This document shows, piece after piece, positions 1-10,248 of a stretch of DNA of 64,000 bases. The stretch comes from Bipolaris cookei. Lineage: Eukaryota; Ascomycota; Dothideomycetes; Pleosporales; Pleosporaceae. Position 1 is the first letter of the stretch. Each line of letters opens with the position of its first letter. The stretch covers positions 103,475 to 167,474 of the forward strand of contig NRSV01000017.1 in the NCBI GenBank assembly GCA_002286855.1. Direction: 5' to 3'. The position numbers were made by a program, and so were the translations under genes. Below the pieces are notes generated by a model. That model was not told where the DNA came from and did not search any database. It saw only the letters and a program-made list of their open reading frames with translations.

Positions 1-457
1 CTCGTACAAGCTCAAACCACGCGTTAATAACCTCTGGATCTTCCTGCTGTATTCTCTGGCGGTCCTTTGCTCGATTGAAAGCTGTTTTAAGCTCGTCCGA
101 ACGCGATACAAATCGCTCTGCCCAGTTCTTGCCTAAAGGTTGGCCATCTCGTACGCGCAGTAGTTTCTCTGCCATATCCGCTACCTCACACAGTCGGGGA
201 GCAAATCCTCGTGAGTCTAGATCAAGAATATATCGTACAATTGTTTGCTCTTCAATTATAGTTAGTTTGCGGCAGTTTGGAGATATCTGGGGTCGAAAAG
301 TGATTTTGTTAAGCCGATCAGAAAGCCGCTGAAAAGGAACGTTGTAGACAGCAGCAGCGCGTCGAATGCTCTTAAACTGGCCCGTACGATAGGCCTGAAT
401 AGCAAGAGTAATTCTGCCTTCTCTCTGAGTTAATGTATCTTTACGTAGTTGGGACAT
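1..457 (-). CDS. pogo-family transposase, N-terminal part (partial)
   Basis: An open frame runs from the ATG at 457 to the window edge: 152 codons without a stop. It starts MSQLRKDTLTQREGRITLAI. Residues ~5-50 form a pipsqueak-type helix-turn-helix (RRAAAVYNVP). Residues ~60-135 form a CENP-B-type DNA-binding domain, with the RYILDLDSRGFAPR and GKNWAERFVSR motifs typical of Fot1/Pot2 transposases. The DDE catalytic domain would lie beyond the window. The protein should bind the element's ends and catalyse cut-and-paste transposition at TA. Unlike copy B at 1262-4330 it has no premature stops, so it may be young or active. Confidence 0.88.
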   Translation of the reverse strand, partial: MSQLRKDTLTQREGRITLAIQAYRTGQFKSIRRAAAVYNVPFQRLSDRLNKITFRPQISPNCRKLTIIEEQTIVRYILDLDSRGFAPRLCEVADMAEKLLRVRDGQPLGKNWAERFVSRSDELKTAFNRAKDRQRIQQEDPEVINAWFELVR

Positions 458-495
458 GTTACTTTGCAAGTGATGTTCGCGATGCCAAGAAAAAA

Positions 496-529
496 TGTCC
501 GGCTCGGTGGTGTGTCCGGCTCGGTGGTG
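496..529. repeat. 17-bp tandem duplication in pogo copy A terminus
   Basis: TGTCCGGCTCGGTGGTG occurs perfectly at 496-512 and again at 513-529, just inside the element end. It is probably a doubled transposase-binding site. Confidence 0.9.
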
Positions 530-681
530 CTTTACGTTATCTCTATAGTAGTGCAGGGAATTCCAAAGCTGTTACTTCGATGTGGTGTTAAGAAATTAAA
601 AGCAACCCCTCGCTCAAGGCAGTGGTAGGTCTGTACGTAAGTGGGTTGATAACAACTAGATCTTAGTCAAGCTAGAAAAGC

Positions 682-687
682 AAAAAA
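682..687 (-). terminator. Pol III terminator of tRNA-Asp
   Basis: A run of six T on the minus strand starts six bases past the tRNA 3' end (693). This is the normal RNA polymerase III stop signal. Confidence 0.8.
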
Positions 688-692
688 GAGTC

Positions 693-773
693 TCTCCAGC
701 GGGGAATTGAACCCCGGTCTCCCGCGCATTGTCATATGACAAGCGGAAATACTGACCACTATACTACTGAAGA
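693..773 (-). tRNA. tRNA-Asp (GTC) with 10-nt intron
   Basis: On the minus strand the sequence folds as a cloverleaf. The acceptor stem TCTTCAG pairs with CTGGAGA (one G-U pair), and the D arm contains AGTATAGTGGTCAGTA. The anticodon stem is TCCGC/GCGGG, and the T arm CGGGG-TTCAATT-CCCCG is perfect. The anticodon is GTC, so it decodes Asp. The anticodon loop is 17 nt instead of 7. A 10-nt intron (TATGACAATG) placed after position 37 restores the canonical loop TTGTCAC, and position 37/38 is the universal eukaryotic tRNA intron site. A Pol III terminator follows. Confidence 0.93.
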
Positions 774-1138
774 AGATGGTGTGAGAACAGTTTTAAATGA
801 TTTACTGATTTGATGTCTAGACGGTAAATTATCTAAATTATATATTTAGTTAAAATTGCAAATGGCGCGAGATGGCGGTACATAATGCCACCTCTCCTCA
901 TCTCAGTTGGGCCGATAAGTAAAGTTGCGCTAGTTGCGTACTAAACGTCGTTTGTGGTCTGCACACAACCTATCATGGCTTCGTCATTGTCATCATCCCA
1001 CGAGGGTTTTTCCTTTACTTGTATTTTCACGTCAAAACATCTGTAACTCTAATAATTATTAGACAAACTTGCCAAGAGATCTCATGCGATCTTTCGTATT
1101 CCGAGCTTTTCAACAAGATGTCTAAATTATGTAATGTA
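774..1138. other. AT-rich spacer between tRNA-Asp and pogo copy B
   Basis: No coding capacity is supported. This is the 5' flank of the tRNA gene, with an AT-rich patch near 800-860. It ends at the TA (1137-1138) bordering pogo copy B. Confidence 0.6.
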
Positions 1139-2243
1139 CCTCGCAAGTTCGTTGCCCATACGGGTTCGTTGCCCACTTTTGCCAAGCCCCCGCCAAAACC
1201 ACCACATTGTGGCGCAGAGTAGCCCATTTTAGCCCTATATTGTGTAATGCGATCCAAGATATCATTCAGGTTTTACTTCTATTAGTTGCTTACACGTTGG
1301 TGAGTTATGGTCAGTTATATTGCACCGTCTACACCGTCGTTGAGATAGTTCACCCACTTCAGCGCCGACCCGCCCCTTTGACTTGTTCGCATCACTACCC
1401 GCGCCAAAGTCTGTAAGAGCGGCTAGGCGTGCCCTATCTTCAACTTTTAAGGTTCCCTCTGCCTGAACCCGCTTTCTTTTGTGTGATTTTCGTCGCGTTG
1501 CGGCCTCATTTGCTACCTTAAGCTCAGCTATCTCCCGTTGCGCCAACGCCAGCTTGTGCGCTATAATTGCTGTCCCCTTTGAGACCTTTTCAGAGGCCTC
1601 CACTATCGAAGTTGGTGAGCTATCCATATGCCTCAGAATCCTTGTATTCACAAGCGTCGATTGCGACTCTAAGTCAAGGGTATTTCTTGGGGTTTGCGAC
1701 TGCCAGAGCTCATTGTTGGGTAGTCGTGGTGATAGAATAACCCGTTCTAGGTTAAAGGGGACCAACCCAGCGCCTCGAATCCTCCTTGGATATTACTAGA
1801 AGTAATTGAGCTTTCAAAGGCGTGCTTAAAGCAAGGTAGGAACTCTTGTTTTGTAACGTGATTGATCTGGCTGCGCATGAGCGCTTCGACTTGGCGTCCA
1901 TATGCTTGCTTCAAAGGGGCAAAACAGCCCACATCAAGTGGCTGTAAGAGGTGAGATGAGTACAGATGCATACAAAGAGTAATAGTATTGTTATATTTGC
2001 AGTATTTTTGGAAATCCAACGAGTAATGGCTCTCATGGCCGTCAATAATGTGCACGCGGTGGCTGCCTACCACCTTCTTTTTTGTATGCTCATTAGAGTG
2101 TTGCAACTACTGTAGGCCAAGCTCATTGGTCATCCAGCCGTTCTCAGAGACCCCAATAACCCAGTTCTAGGGTAAACTACCACCCTTGTACCAGCTTGAG
2201 ATGTGGTGGCGCGCCTTGAGGATAATGAAGGGTGGAATGGCCC

Positions 2244-2251
2244 ACCCTGTC
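2244..2251. repeat. Target-site duplication of hAT element, left copy
   Basis: ACCCTGTC at 2244-2251 is repeated exactly at 3712-3719, immediately flanking the hAT ends. Eight base pairs is the hallmark duplication length of the hAT superfamily. Confidence 0.93.
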
Positions 2252-3711
2252 CAGGGTTGCAAACAGATAAATCGAATTCAAATCTATCCAATCAAATCAA
2301 ATTTATTCAAATCAGATCAAATCAAATCTTGATAAGTTTTATCCAAATCAAATCAAATCACGGTGAGCAGAATTATTTAGGTATTTTGTTGAAATGAAGT
2401 CCCTCTGGTAGTATGACTACCGTAGATTATAGAGTGGGAGGAGGGACAAGGCAGGGTGGCTACAACGTATTGTCTTAACTATCGTGTATCTAACTACCAT
2501 TCTCACCCTTTTGTGGTTGGAGCTATGGCCAACTGGACAGTGCCTACCACAACGGGATGTCACGTGACCCCCAAGGATCTTCCACCCTGGACTGAACTCA
2601 TATATTCTCAACATATTTGATTATTTGGATAAGACGCACAGACGGGAACGCGTCCAATAATGGTATGACGCCTGCTCAACCACCGTACGGCGGAGTTGCT
2701 TTTGATCAGGGGTAAAGAGTGGTTCAGCGAATCTATCCTTCTGTTCCACTATATCTCAGAGTAATCGCAGAGTATCTGGCGCTATTAAAGCCGCTAAAGA
2801 CAGCTACTAAGCGCCTCGAAGGCCGACCCAAAGAAGGTGAGCTAAATCCAGCCTCCTGCCGCTTGACATTTAATTTATGTTTTTTTAGGAAAATTCGGTG
2901 CTATATGGGAGGTTCTGCTGACAATGGAGTGGCTTCTAAGGCATCTAGAAGAGGCAAAGGTACAACATGAACGAGACGAAGAGCCGTATTTACGGATTGG
3001 CTGCAATCTTGGCTGGATGAAGCTGGACCAATACTACACCCTTACTGAGGACAGTCCTGCATATCTTGCAGCCCTTTTCCTCCATCTAGCCTTTCGGTGA
3101 TCAACTGTTGAGTCACAATGGGCTGATCATCCTGATTGGCTAGTGAGAGGAAAGGCAGCCGTGCGAGAACTATGGGAGGAATATCGTATTCTCTCTGTTG
3201 AGCGGGATATGACACCTGAGCAGCCCACTATTGCAAGGAAAACTACTGACCTAGATGATTTTATGGCATCAGTTAGAAAGCCCAGCAATCAACTTACACC
3301 TTTGCCTTTGGCTACGCACGATGAGTATGCAGCGTGGGTTGCCACTGCCGATCTAGGCGACTGCTTGGTGGATGATCCGATTCAGTACTGGCTTCTCCGA
3401 AGACGTCAGTATCCACGTCTATCCCGGATGGCAATTGATCTTTTTTCAATTCCTGCGATGTCATCTGAGCCGGAACGAATATTCAGCCTGGCAGGACATA
3501 TGGTTACAGCCCAGAGAGGGAGACTGCAACCGGATACTATAGGAGCAGCTCAATGCATCTCATCATGGGAAAGGAGTGGGGCTATCCAAATATCCAAATC
3601 CAACCAAATCGATCCAAATTGAATCAAATCAAATCAAATTGACCAAGTTTATATCCAAATCAAATCAAATCGAAGGTCAGATTTGATTTGATTTATCTGT
3701 TTGCAAGCCTG
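2252..3711 (+). mobile_element. hAT-superfamily transposon, internally deleted, nested in pogo copy B
   Basis: Its 22-bp terminal inverted repeats (2252-2273 and 3690-3711) start CAGGGTTGCAAACAG and differ at one position. The 8-bp target duplication is perfect. Inside both ends are many copies of AAATC/CAAATC (about 2277-2365 and 3587-3690), the kind of subterminal repeats hAT transposases bind. At 1460 bp it is shorter than full-length fungal hATs and encodes only the C-terminal half of the transposase. It is therefore probably a non-autonomous deletion derivative, mobilised in trans. Confidence 0.92.
2719..3622 (+). pseudogene. hAT transposase C-terminal fragment
   Basis: The reading frame includes an RVIAEYLALLKPLKTATKRL block (~2750-2830) and an intron with clear borders (GTGAGC at 2837 to TTTTTTAG near 2889). 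It continues GAIWEVLLTMEWLLRHLEEA. One in-frame TGA at 3098-3100, where related sequences would have Trp, breaks the frame. The open part from 3143 carries the hAT C-terminal dimerisation domain: DPIQYWLLRRRQYPRLSRMA, then SSEPERIFSLAG. The N-terminal zinc finger and first catalytic residues are missing, so the fragment should be inactive. Confidence 0.85.
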
Positions 3712-4614
3712 ACCCTGTCGCATTGATGCCCTGGATGACCGTTACCCGCTTCCTATTGTCTGCCTGGATTGTCTTTGGCTGTTCTCATCTTTTTGAAGCC
3801 GCAACAACTACTCCAGTTGTTATCTGGCCCATCATAAAGCCTGTCTCATCAAAGCTGTGCGTGTCTTCATCCTGGATACCATACTTGACTTTTATGTTGA
3901 CTACTAGGTCAAACCAGTCTTAAATAGCCTTAGAATCGCCACATATGGCTCTCCTGTAGTCGTACTTGCGGTTGAAACACACTTTGAGCCCAGGGCGGCG
4001 CTTAACGAACATACTGGGCCGGTTTTGTCCAACTTGGCCCAGATTGCGCTCAGCGCGCAAAGAATTGGCCATATTAGCCACATCTGCGGGCCTAGGGGGA
4101 AATCCACGCGTAAAAGGCTCATTTATATGCTTAAATACTACCGTATCCTCCTCAAGCTTAGTTAGATTCATTGTTTTGGGCTAGCGATTTGCCTGTGAAG
4201 GTCATCCGTCATGTCGTCAGCTTAGTGTTGTTCGATCAACGTTAAAGATAACTGAAGCGCGTCCTATTGAGAGATTCGCGTCTTATTTGAGAACTTGAAG
4301 AGCAAGCTATATTTGACGTTCAGTAGAAGGCTGTAAGCGCTATCGTTGTCGCGACATTAGGGGGTAGTAGGTGTTTTGGCGGTGGCTTGGCAAAAGTGGC
4401 TCGCGAACCCGTGAGGTACGTTATCTAGAATACTCGCTATCTAAGGTATACCAGCAATCAAGTATTCGGAACCAGAACCGAAACAAAAACAAAAACAAAG
4501 AAATTGTCATCATGTGCCCTGGATCTCTCGAATATATCCGGAGCGTTATAGGTACTATACAGTCCACTTCAAATATCAATCCAATCATTATCAACGTAGA
4601 AGCGACACGTTTGC

Positions 4615-7600
4615 TCAAAGACAACGCAACGTACCACCGTTGTACTTCCACAGCTGCTCCAGACACACAGAAGCAGCCACGTACTTCCAGCTCTGGAGAC
4701 TACGGTAGTTCTCCCAGCCTTTTACATCCAACGCCACCATGAAACACGCAATAGATCGCGGCAACGCCTCGGCGGCATCTTCCTCGCCATCCCAGTCCTT
4801 GTCGCCTAGGACGATCGTCTTGATTATGCTGCTGACATCGCGGTTGAAGCGCTCCTGGACCTCGAGACTGGCTTCGCGGATGTAGCGGGAGGGCGCGCGC
4901 TCCTTCTTGCCAAGGATGTTGCCGCTAAAGACTTCCAGTTCGGTAAGAGGCTCGCCGCGCGTGGGACGCAGCGTATCCATAATCTCGAGCATGTTGTCCT
5001 CGTACATCTGACGCAGCTGCTCTGCAAAGTTCCAGTGGTGCTCCCACTGGAAGCCCTGTGTCTCGCGAATAATGTAACGCTTGAGTTTGTCGATCAGCGA
5101 CTCGTTGCCCCAGCGCTGGCGGAAGATTTCGTAGTCACTCTTCATCTTGTCGAAGAACTTTTTTTCGTCAATGGCACGGTACAGAATTCCTAGGACCTTG
5201 TCGCTGCGGTAGTACCGAATCCGTCCCTTGTCGGCATCGAGCACACTGACGCTGTCGGGGTCGTCAATGTCGTCTTCTTCAAGTTCTGCTAGTTCTGCTG
5301 CACCCAGCTCGTTAATGACCAAGTTAGATCCCGGCGCCATGAAATCAGGTCGGAAGTGATCGATTCCCTTTGGTATAATCGAAATGTCCGCCGGTACACC
5401 CGTCTTACTAAAGTCAACAGCATCAGAAGCAAGCTTGGAGAGGATCAAGCAATCCGGGTGTTGCGTTCCGTTAGGTTTGACATCGGCTCGGATCTTGTGC
5501 TTGTTGGAAATCTGACCCAGGCGATCCATTTTCATGTACTCAATGAAGAAATCAACAATGTCGTTGGCTTCTACTGGGCGACCCAAATCCTTGGCAGGTA
5601 TTTTGTCATATTCTGCTGGCTCCACAGTGTAGGTGGGGGAAAGCCGCTGGTCGTATATGATGTGAAACAGGTCGCCATCGAGATCTCCTCCGCTCAATTG
5701 CGATGGCAGATCGCGCGGACCCTGTTGAGAGAACACAACACAGTTGTGAAGAGCACGGAGGGGCGAGTCGTCCGGGACATCTACTGCATCCACTAGTTGG
5801 ACGTCACCAGGATGCAGTGCTGGAGCTCTGGTGATGACAATCCGTTTACCAACAAGTATACTTCTCTTCAACTTACCGGTGTTATCATGGTCCTGTGTTG
5901 CAATATAGACCTCGCCATACTTGAGGGTATTCGTCTCGTCCATAACGCCGTACAAGAGGTAGCCTTTCTCGATCGGAATTCGAGCGCGGTACTTCAGACT
6001 TCTTAGCGATGACATAGCTGCCACCTCTATAATGTCAGTCAAGAATCGATCCGCATGGAAAGACAAGCCTATGCGGTGCGTCATTTCAAACAACTGTGGT
6101 ATCTTGGCAAAGACACAGGAGTGTGAGTATGCTGTAAAGTGTCAACCCCAGTTCTAATGATGCTAAGCGTAACAAAAAACCTTGTTAGGCTGTAAATAAT
6201 GGTACTTACCCAGAAAGCTAGCAGCATTCAATGGATGCTCAGTAATAAGTTTCAATGTGTTGACAGCCTCATCCTGTACATCCAGAAAATTCTCCGCTGG
6301 GACACCCAGGTCTTCTAGTATTTTGATGAACTGATGGTTAAGAAATACTGAAAGTGGTTTGTAGGCAGCCCCACAAAGCTCCAAGTCTCTCCAGGTTTCT
6401 TTGGCGATGTACTTTGTCATGCTTTTGCGAACATGTAGCTGTTGGCCAGACAAAGATGCATCAAGTGATAGGACTCCTTTAGCGCCTCGGTATCTAATCT
6501 GCAGAACGGTCGGCCTCTGCTGCCTTCGCTCTGGTGGAAGAGCGCGCCATACCGTATGGAGAAGCTCTAGTGATATTGTTCCGCAGCCATCACTAAACGT
6601 ACGACCGTTTCTCTCAACATCATCCTTGACCTCTGTAACATAGGCAGTTTGCGGAACCGGGACTGAGAATATTGTGTCAGAAAAAGCTTGGCCGATTCTG
6701 GCGGCACACTTGGCGCTGCAATGAATGTGCGAAAAGTCTCCAAGGTCCTGTATAACATTTCGGGCGCGAACCAAGGATCCGTCCATCTCAAAAGGTGCCA
6801 TGAACCAAACTTGATGATTGCGCAGTGAAGCATGGGAAAATCCGAGGAATTGAAAGGTCCGTCCTGCAACTGAAATACCATTCTGGAGGACATTACGGAA
6901 ACGCTCGTAGACTTTATTCTGAGAAGCACGTGAGTCATAGAACACGGATAGTCCATCTTCATCGGAGAAGAAGACCCTCATAAAGTACTCAGTTCGTGTA
7001 TTATATTTTCGAAGGACACGATTGGATACGTCCCAGTCTGGACCCCGGAATAGTATACCTAAAATATGGCATCAGTTAAATGAAAATCTGTATATGCCCA
7101 AACGCTTACATACCTGTTGGTGTTACTGTGGCTTTATAAGTCAAAGCAAGGTGATGGTGCTTCTTTTGCTTGCCATTCAAATCTCTGGACGCTAGTTCCC
7201 GATGTTTGCAATCTTCAACATTCTGATATACGAGTTCAATGAACTTCTTCACCTTGAAAGTCTCTGCGGCAACGTCCGGAGCTGGTGTAGGTACTTGTTG
7301 TCCTAGCCGCCTCACTGCAGTTGCAGTCGTCTCAGCACCATGCTGCTTTGCGATTCGCTGAATATGGGGTATGAGATTGATCATCGCCATTGGAGTAATA
7401 GTACCCTCCAACACAAGTGCTGCAAGCTGATAGCGGACCGCAAAGTTGAAGGCGGGCGGAATGGAGGGATGGTAGGCGGAAAGCTTACCCTCAACGACAG
7501 AAAGTTCATCTTCAATCCTGTAACTGCTGTTGTTGGGAATCATAGTTTGCCAACAATACTCTTCAGGTACTGAGTGGTCCTTGATAAAGTTCCAAGCATG

Positions 7601-8711
7601 CTGAGCACTCCGCCTATCAGAAAAGGCGATCTGATATACCATACACAAAGCAGAATTCTTAGTGTTTTTGGCATTGAGTGCGCAGAGCCTCTCTAGTCTA
7701 TTCGTCTTTTGCTTTGGTGCCAAGCTAAGCCCTGCCAAACCTGCGAGCAAAATTTGCACTTGAGGTGCTTCTTTACCAGCATAGAGATGCAGATCGTCAG
7801 TAGACTCAATGCTGTAGAACTTTGGAGGAGACTTGAGTGTAATCGTGATGGCCCCATTCCTTCCTTGTTTCTCGAAGCCAAAGGATGGCACGACGTGTTC
7901 GATGATTGCATAGGGTATATCAATCCGACAATGCCAATTGTAAGACTCGAGGGTGCTCTCCTGTAGGTACACCTATTTCATTGCGTTAGCGGGCTACAAT
8001 TATAACTTAAGAAGATGACATTTAGAAGGCGACTAGGACCGAACTGGCACTTCCAGCTCATTTCTTCAGTCGTCTTGAATGTATGAGTTGAGAAACTTAC
8101 CACTAAAGAGGACTTCCCAAACGTGATATAGCCTTGCCTCTTGTCTTTGTACTTTTCCTGAAATGAAAGCGACCCTAAAGTGGTGTAATCCCACACACCT
8201 GTCCTGAGAGCCGAGAATGAAATTGTCGATCGACCAGCTTGCGAAGCCTGGGCTGTCAGCGCCTGGTTGCCCATTTTCGACCTCATGGCTGCATCCTTCT
8301 CCTGCAGCGATCTAATTTTGAGTGGATCAGGTTGCCCAGGCTTGTTGTTTTTGCAGAACGTGAGTGCCTGGCCCTGGAAGACCAGGGAATGCAAAGGAAC
8401 CTGTCTGCCGCGACTGCCGTAATACTGGAGGAATCTGTTACCATTGCTTGTACTCGGGACCGTGAGTATCGCAAATGGTCGTCCTTTGTGGCTATTATAT
8501 TTTCTGATATCGAACGCAAGTATGTCAAGCTTGAGCAGTTTGTCTTTTAAGAAACGCTGCAACTCGACGTGATTTGCATCTTTGGGCACCTAGCAGCGCG
8601 CGATTAGTTTTTGTGTTTTGGAACACATCTGCCTGTCTCCATAACCTGCCGTTACAAGTCACTATAGCTGACTGGCTAGGGGGTACTTACGCTCGGAATG
8701 TAGATATCCAT
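4615..8711 (-). CDS. RNA-dependent RNA polymerase (RNA silencing)
   Basis: Five exons on the minus strand: 8711-8691, 8589-8101, 7972-7114, 7058-6210 and 6131-4615. They join in frame to 1244 residues. The N-terminus has an RRM-like segment. The core shows hallmarks of fungal RdRPs: EYFMRVFFSDEDG, FLGFSHASLRNHQVWFMAPF, FSDGCGTIS, the RYRGAKGVLSLD block, and the metal-binding DLDGD motif at residues ~889-893 that holds the catalytic aspartates. The enzyme makes double-stranded RNA from single-stranded templates for Dicer in quelling or meiotic silencing. Whether it is the QDE-1, SAD-1 or RRP-3 type is not resolved. The first exon is only seven codons (MDIYIPS). The gene ends 198 bp from a mutated nested transposon. 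Confidence 0.93.
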
Positions 8712-9439
8712 GACGGACAGAATGGTACGGCTTCAGCCTTGGTCCGCTCAGCGACAGAGCAAGACTCGTTTTTCATGCGCGTGTAGATCTGCATATAAAT
8801 GGGAAATGATGTAAAGTCGAGCTCAACGGATATGCCTCGTTGTAGGTGAGTGTGATTACAAAGTGGGGACTAGCGTTAAATGCGCGGTCTCACGTGCGGG
8901 GTTTAGCTGTCATTGTGTTGGTGAAGTGGGAATACCTTGCAACAGCAAGTCTATAATGACAAGAAATAGCTTTCACAGCCAGGGCGAAACGCTATTGATA
9001 TTGTTTGTCTGAGGCAACCGCTGAGTTGCCTAGTTTCAATCGTCATCCATGGCGGTAGTAGTATGTAGGAGACACAGTGAGGCATGTAAACAGCCACAGC
9101 CAACAATCAATTAATCACTACTAACCGTTTTAACGCATGGGCAAGGCAAGGGCGTGGCACGGTCAAGACCGATTTAGATATGCGAGTTGCCGAACAGGCA
9201 GAAAGTAGGTCAAACCCCGCGCGGTCTGTAGATTTGGAGAGGCCAAGGCTTATTGAGTCTGGGCGCGTATAGAGTGAAACAATACAGGCTATTGTTAAAA
9301 TAGACCAAGAAGGTCTTCACAGGAACTCAACGCAACATCACAAGCACGAGTTCCTGTTTTTGTTCAGCAGCAAGGATGATCTGGTTTTTGTTTTCACGGG
9401 ATTCCACAGCTTACGTCTTGTCTTATACTATAGATGGTA
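8712..9439. other. Intergenic: RdRP promoter side and clpP 3' flank
   Basis: No ORF is supported. An E-box-like CACGTG lies at 8891-8896, upstream of the RdRP start. The stretch near 9290-9430 is probably the clpP 3' untranslated region. Confidence 0.5.
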
Positions 9440-10248
9440 CTATTTCTTGTCCCCTTCCTTTCCCGAGGCCTCCCTTCTCTCTAGTATTTTATCCACCAGG
9501 CCAAAGTCAACCGCCTCTTGCGCATCCATGAAGTAGTCGCGCTCCATGTACTTCTCAATCTCTTCAAGCGTCCTCTTTTTGGTGATATGGTTCTGGTAGA
9601 TTCTGTTCAGCTTGTCTCGTATCCTTAAAATCTCCTTTGCATGGTCTGCGATATCGCTAGCCTTGCCACGGTAACCACCGCTCGGCTGGTGTATCATGAC
9701 GCGAGCATGTGGCAGTATGTACCGTTGTCCTTCAGCACCACCAGCAAGAAGTAGTGAACCCATGGATGCTGCGATGCCCATGCATATCGTGGTCACTGGA
9801 CACCGGATATAGTTCATCGTATCGTAAATGGCCAGACCGGCGCTGACACTACCACCAGGACTATTGATGTACATAGAGATAGGCTTCTCAGGGTTGTCGG
9901 CTTCGAGGAAGAGAAGCTGTGCTACAGCATTCGCGGACATGTAGTCGTCTACTTCGCCATTCAAACAGATGATACGTTCTTGGAGAAGACGCGAGAAGAT
10001 GTCGGAGGTTTTCCAGCCTCCACCCTAGGAAGTTAGACATGGTTTTGGAGACAAGGCGAATCGGGGCTCACAGTGGTCTCTGTCACGTAGGGTATGGGGA
10101 GTGATATAGCGCGTGGTGTTTGTTGCTCAGGCTGTTGTGTTTTCCATTGAGACTGAAAGCCAAATTGCCTCGATATGGATCGAATCCCATCCCTGTAAAC
10201 GCCTCGTAGCGCAGATGGCCTCGCGATCCGTTGTAATACTGCAGTCAT
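9440..10248 (-). CDS. CLPP: Mitochondrial ATP-dependent Clp protease proteolytic subunit
   Basis: Exons 10248-10072 and 10024-9440 join in frame to 253 residues, separated by a 47-bp intron. The first ~50 residues are basic and Ser/Arg-rich, like a mitochondrial targeting sequence. The serine-protease triad is present: Ser146 in GIAASMGSLLL, His171 in MIHQPSGG, and Asp222 in MERDYFMDA. The handle and substrate region reads INSPGGSVSAGLAIYDTM. The tetradecameric protease works with ClpX to degrade misfolded matrix proteins. The family is absent from budding yeast but kept in many filamentous fungi. The start at 10248 (MTAVLQRIAR) is preferred because it gives a good presequence; the frame stays open upstream. 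Confidence 0.95.

Larger units (their letters stand above)
1..537 (-). mobile_element. pogo/Fot1-like DNA transposon, 5' end (copy A)
   Basis: This is the 5' end of a Tc1/mariner-superfamily pogo element, transcribed leftwards and cut by the window start. The transposase start lies at 457. The terminal inverted repeat is read leftwards from about 537, beginning ACGTAAAGCACCACCGAGCC. A TA dinucleotide at 538-539 fits the TA target duplication of this family. The outer end carries a perfect tandem duplication of a 17-bp motif. The other terminus lies outside the window, so completeness cannot be judged. Confidence 0.85.
1262..4330 (-). pseudogene. Decayed pogo transposase, split by hAT insertion
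   Basis: The minus strand shows a helix-turn-helix remnant (~4310-4180), a CENP-B-like domain (4170-3920, with RGFPPRPADVANMANSLRAE), and the start of the DDE domain with an NFDETGFMMG-like block near 3850. After the hAT insertion it resumes at 2251. The HIIDGHESHYSLDF block near 2050 holds the second catalytic Asp region, and the C-terminal tail runs to 1262. In-frame stops lie at 4307, 4283, 4217, 4202, 4181, 3920, 3785, 2167 and 2107 (lowest base of each). All fall in one frame once the hAT and one target copy are subtracted. A one-base frameshift sits near 1765. Several stops look like CAA/CAG or CGA changed by C-to-T, as RIP produces. It cannot encode a working transposase. Confidence 0.88.
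1139..4416 (-). mobile_element. Degenerate pogo/Fot1-like transposon (copy B), interrupted by a hAT element
   Basis: The right end read inward (CCTCACGGGTTCGCGAGCCA, then CTTTTGCCAAGCCACCGCC) matches the left end (CCTCGCAAGTTCG, then CTTTTGCCAAGCCCCCGCC). The left end has an extra duplicated block carrying GTTCGTTGCCCA twice. TA flanks both sides (1137-1138 and 4417-4418). Removing the inserted hAT element (2252-3711) and one 8-bp target copy leaves about 1.81 kb, close to the usual 1.8-1.9 kb of Fot1/Pot2 elements. The element boundaries are inferred from the repeat ends. Confidence 0.82.
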
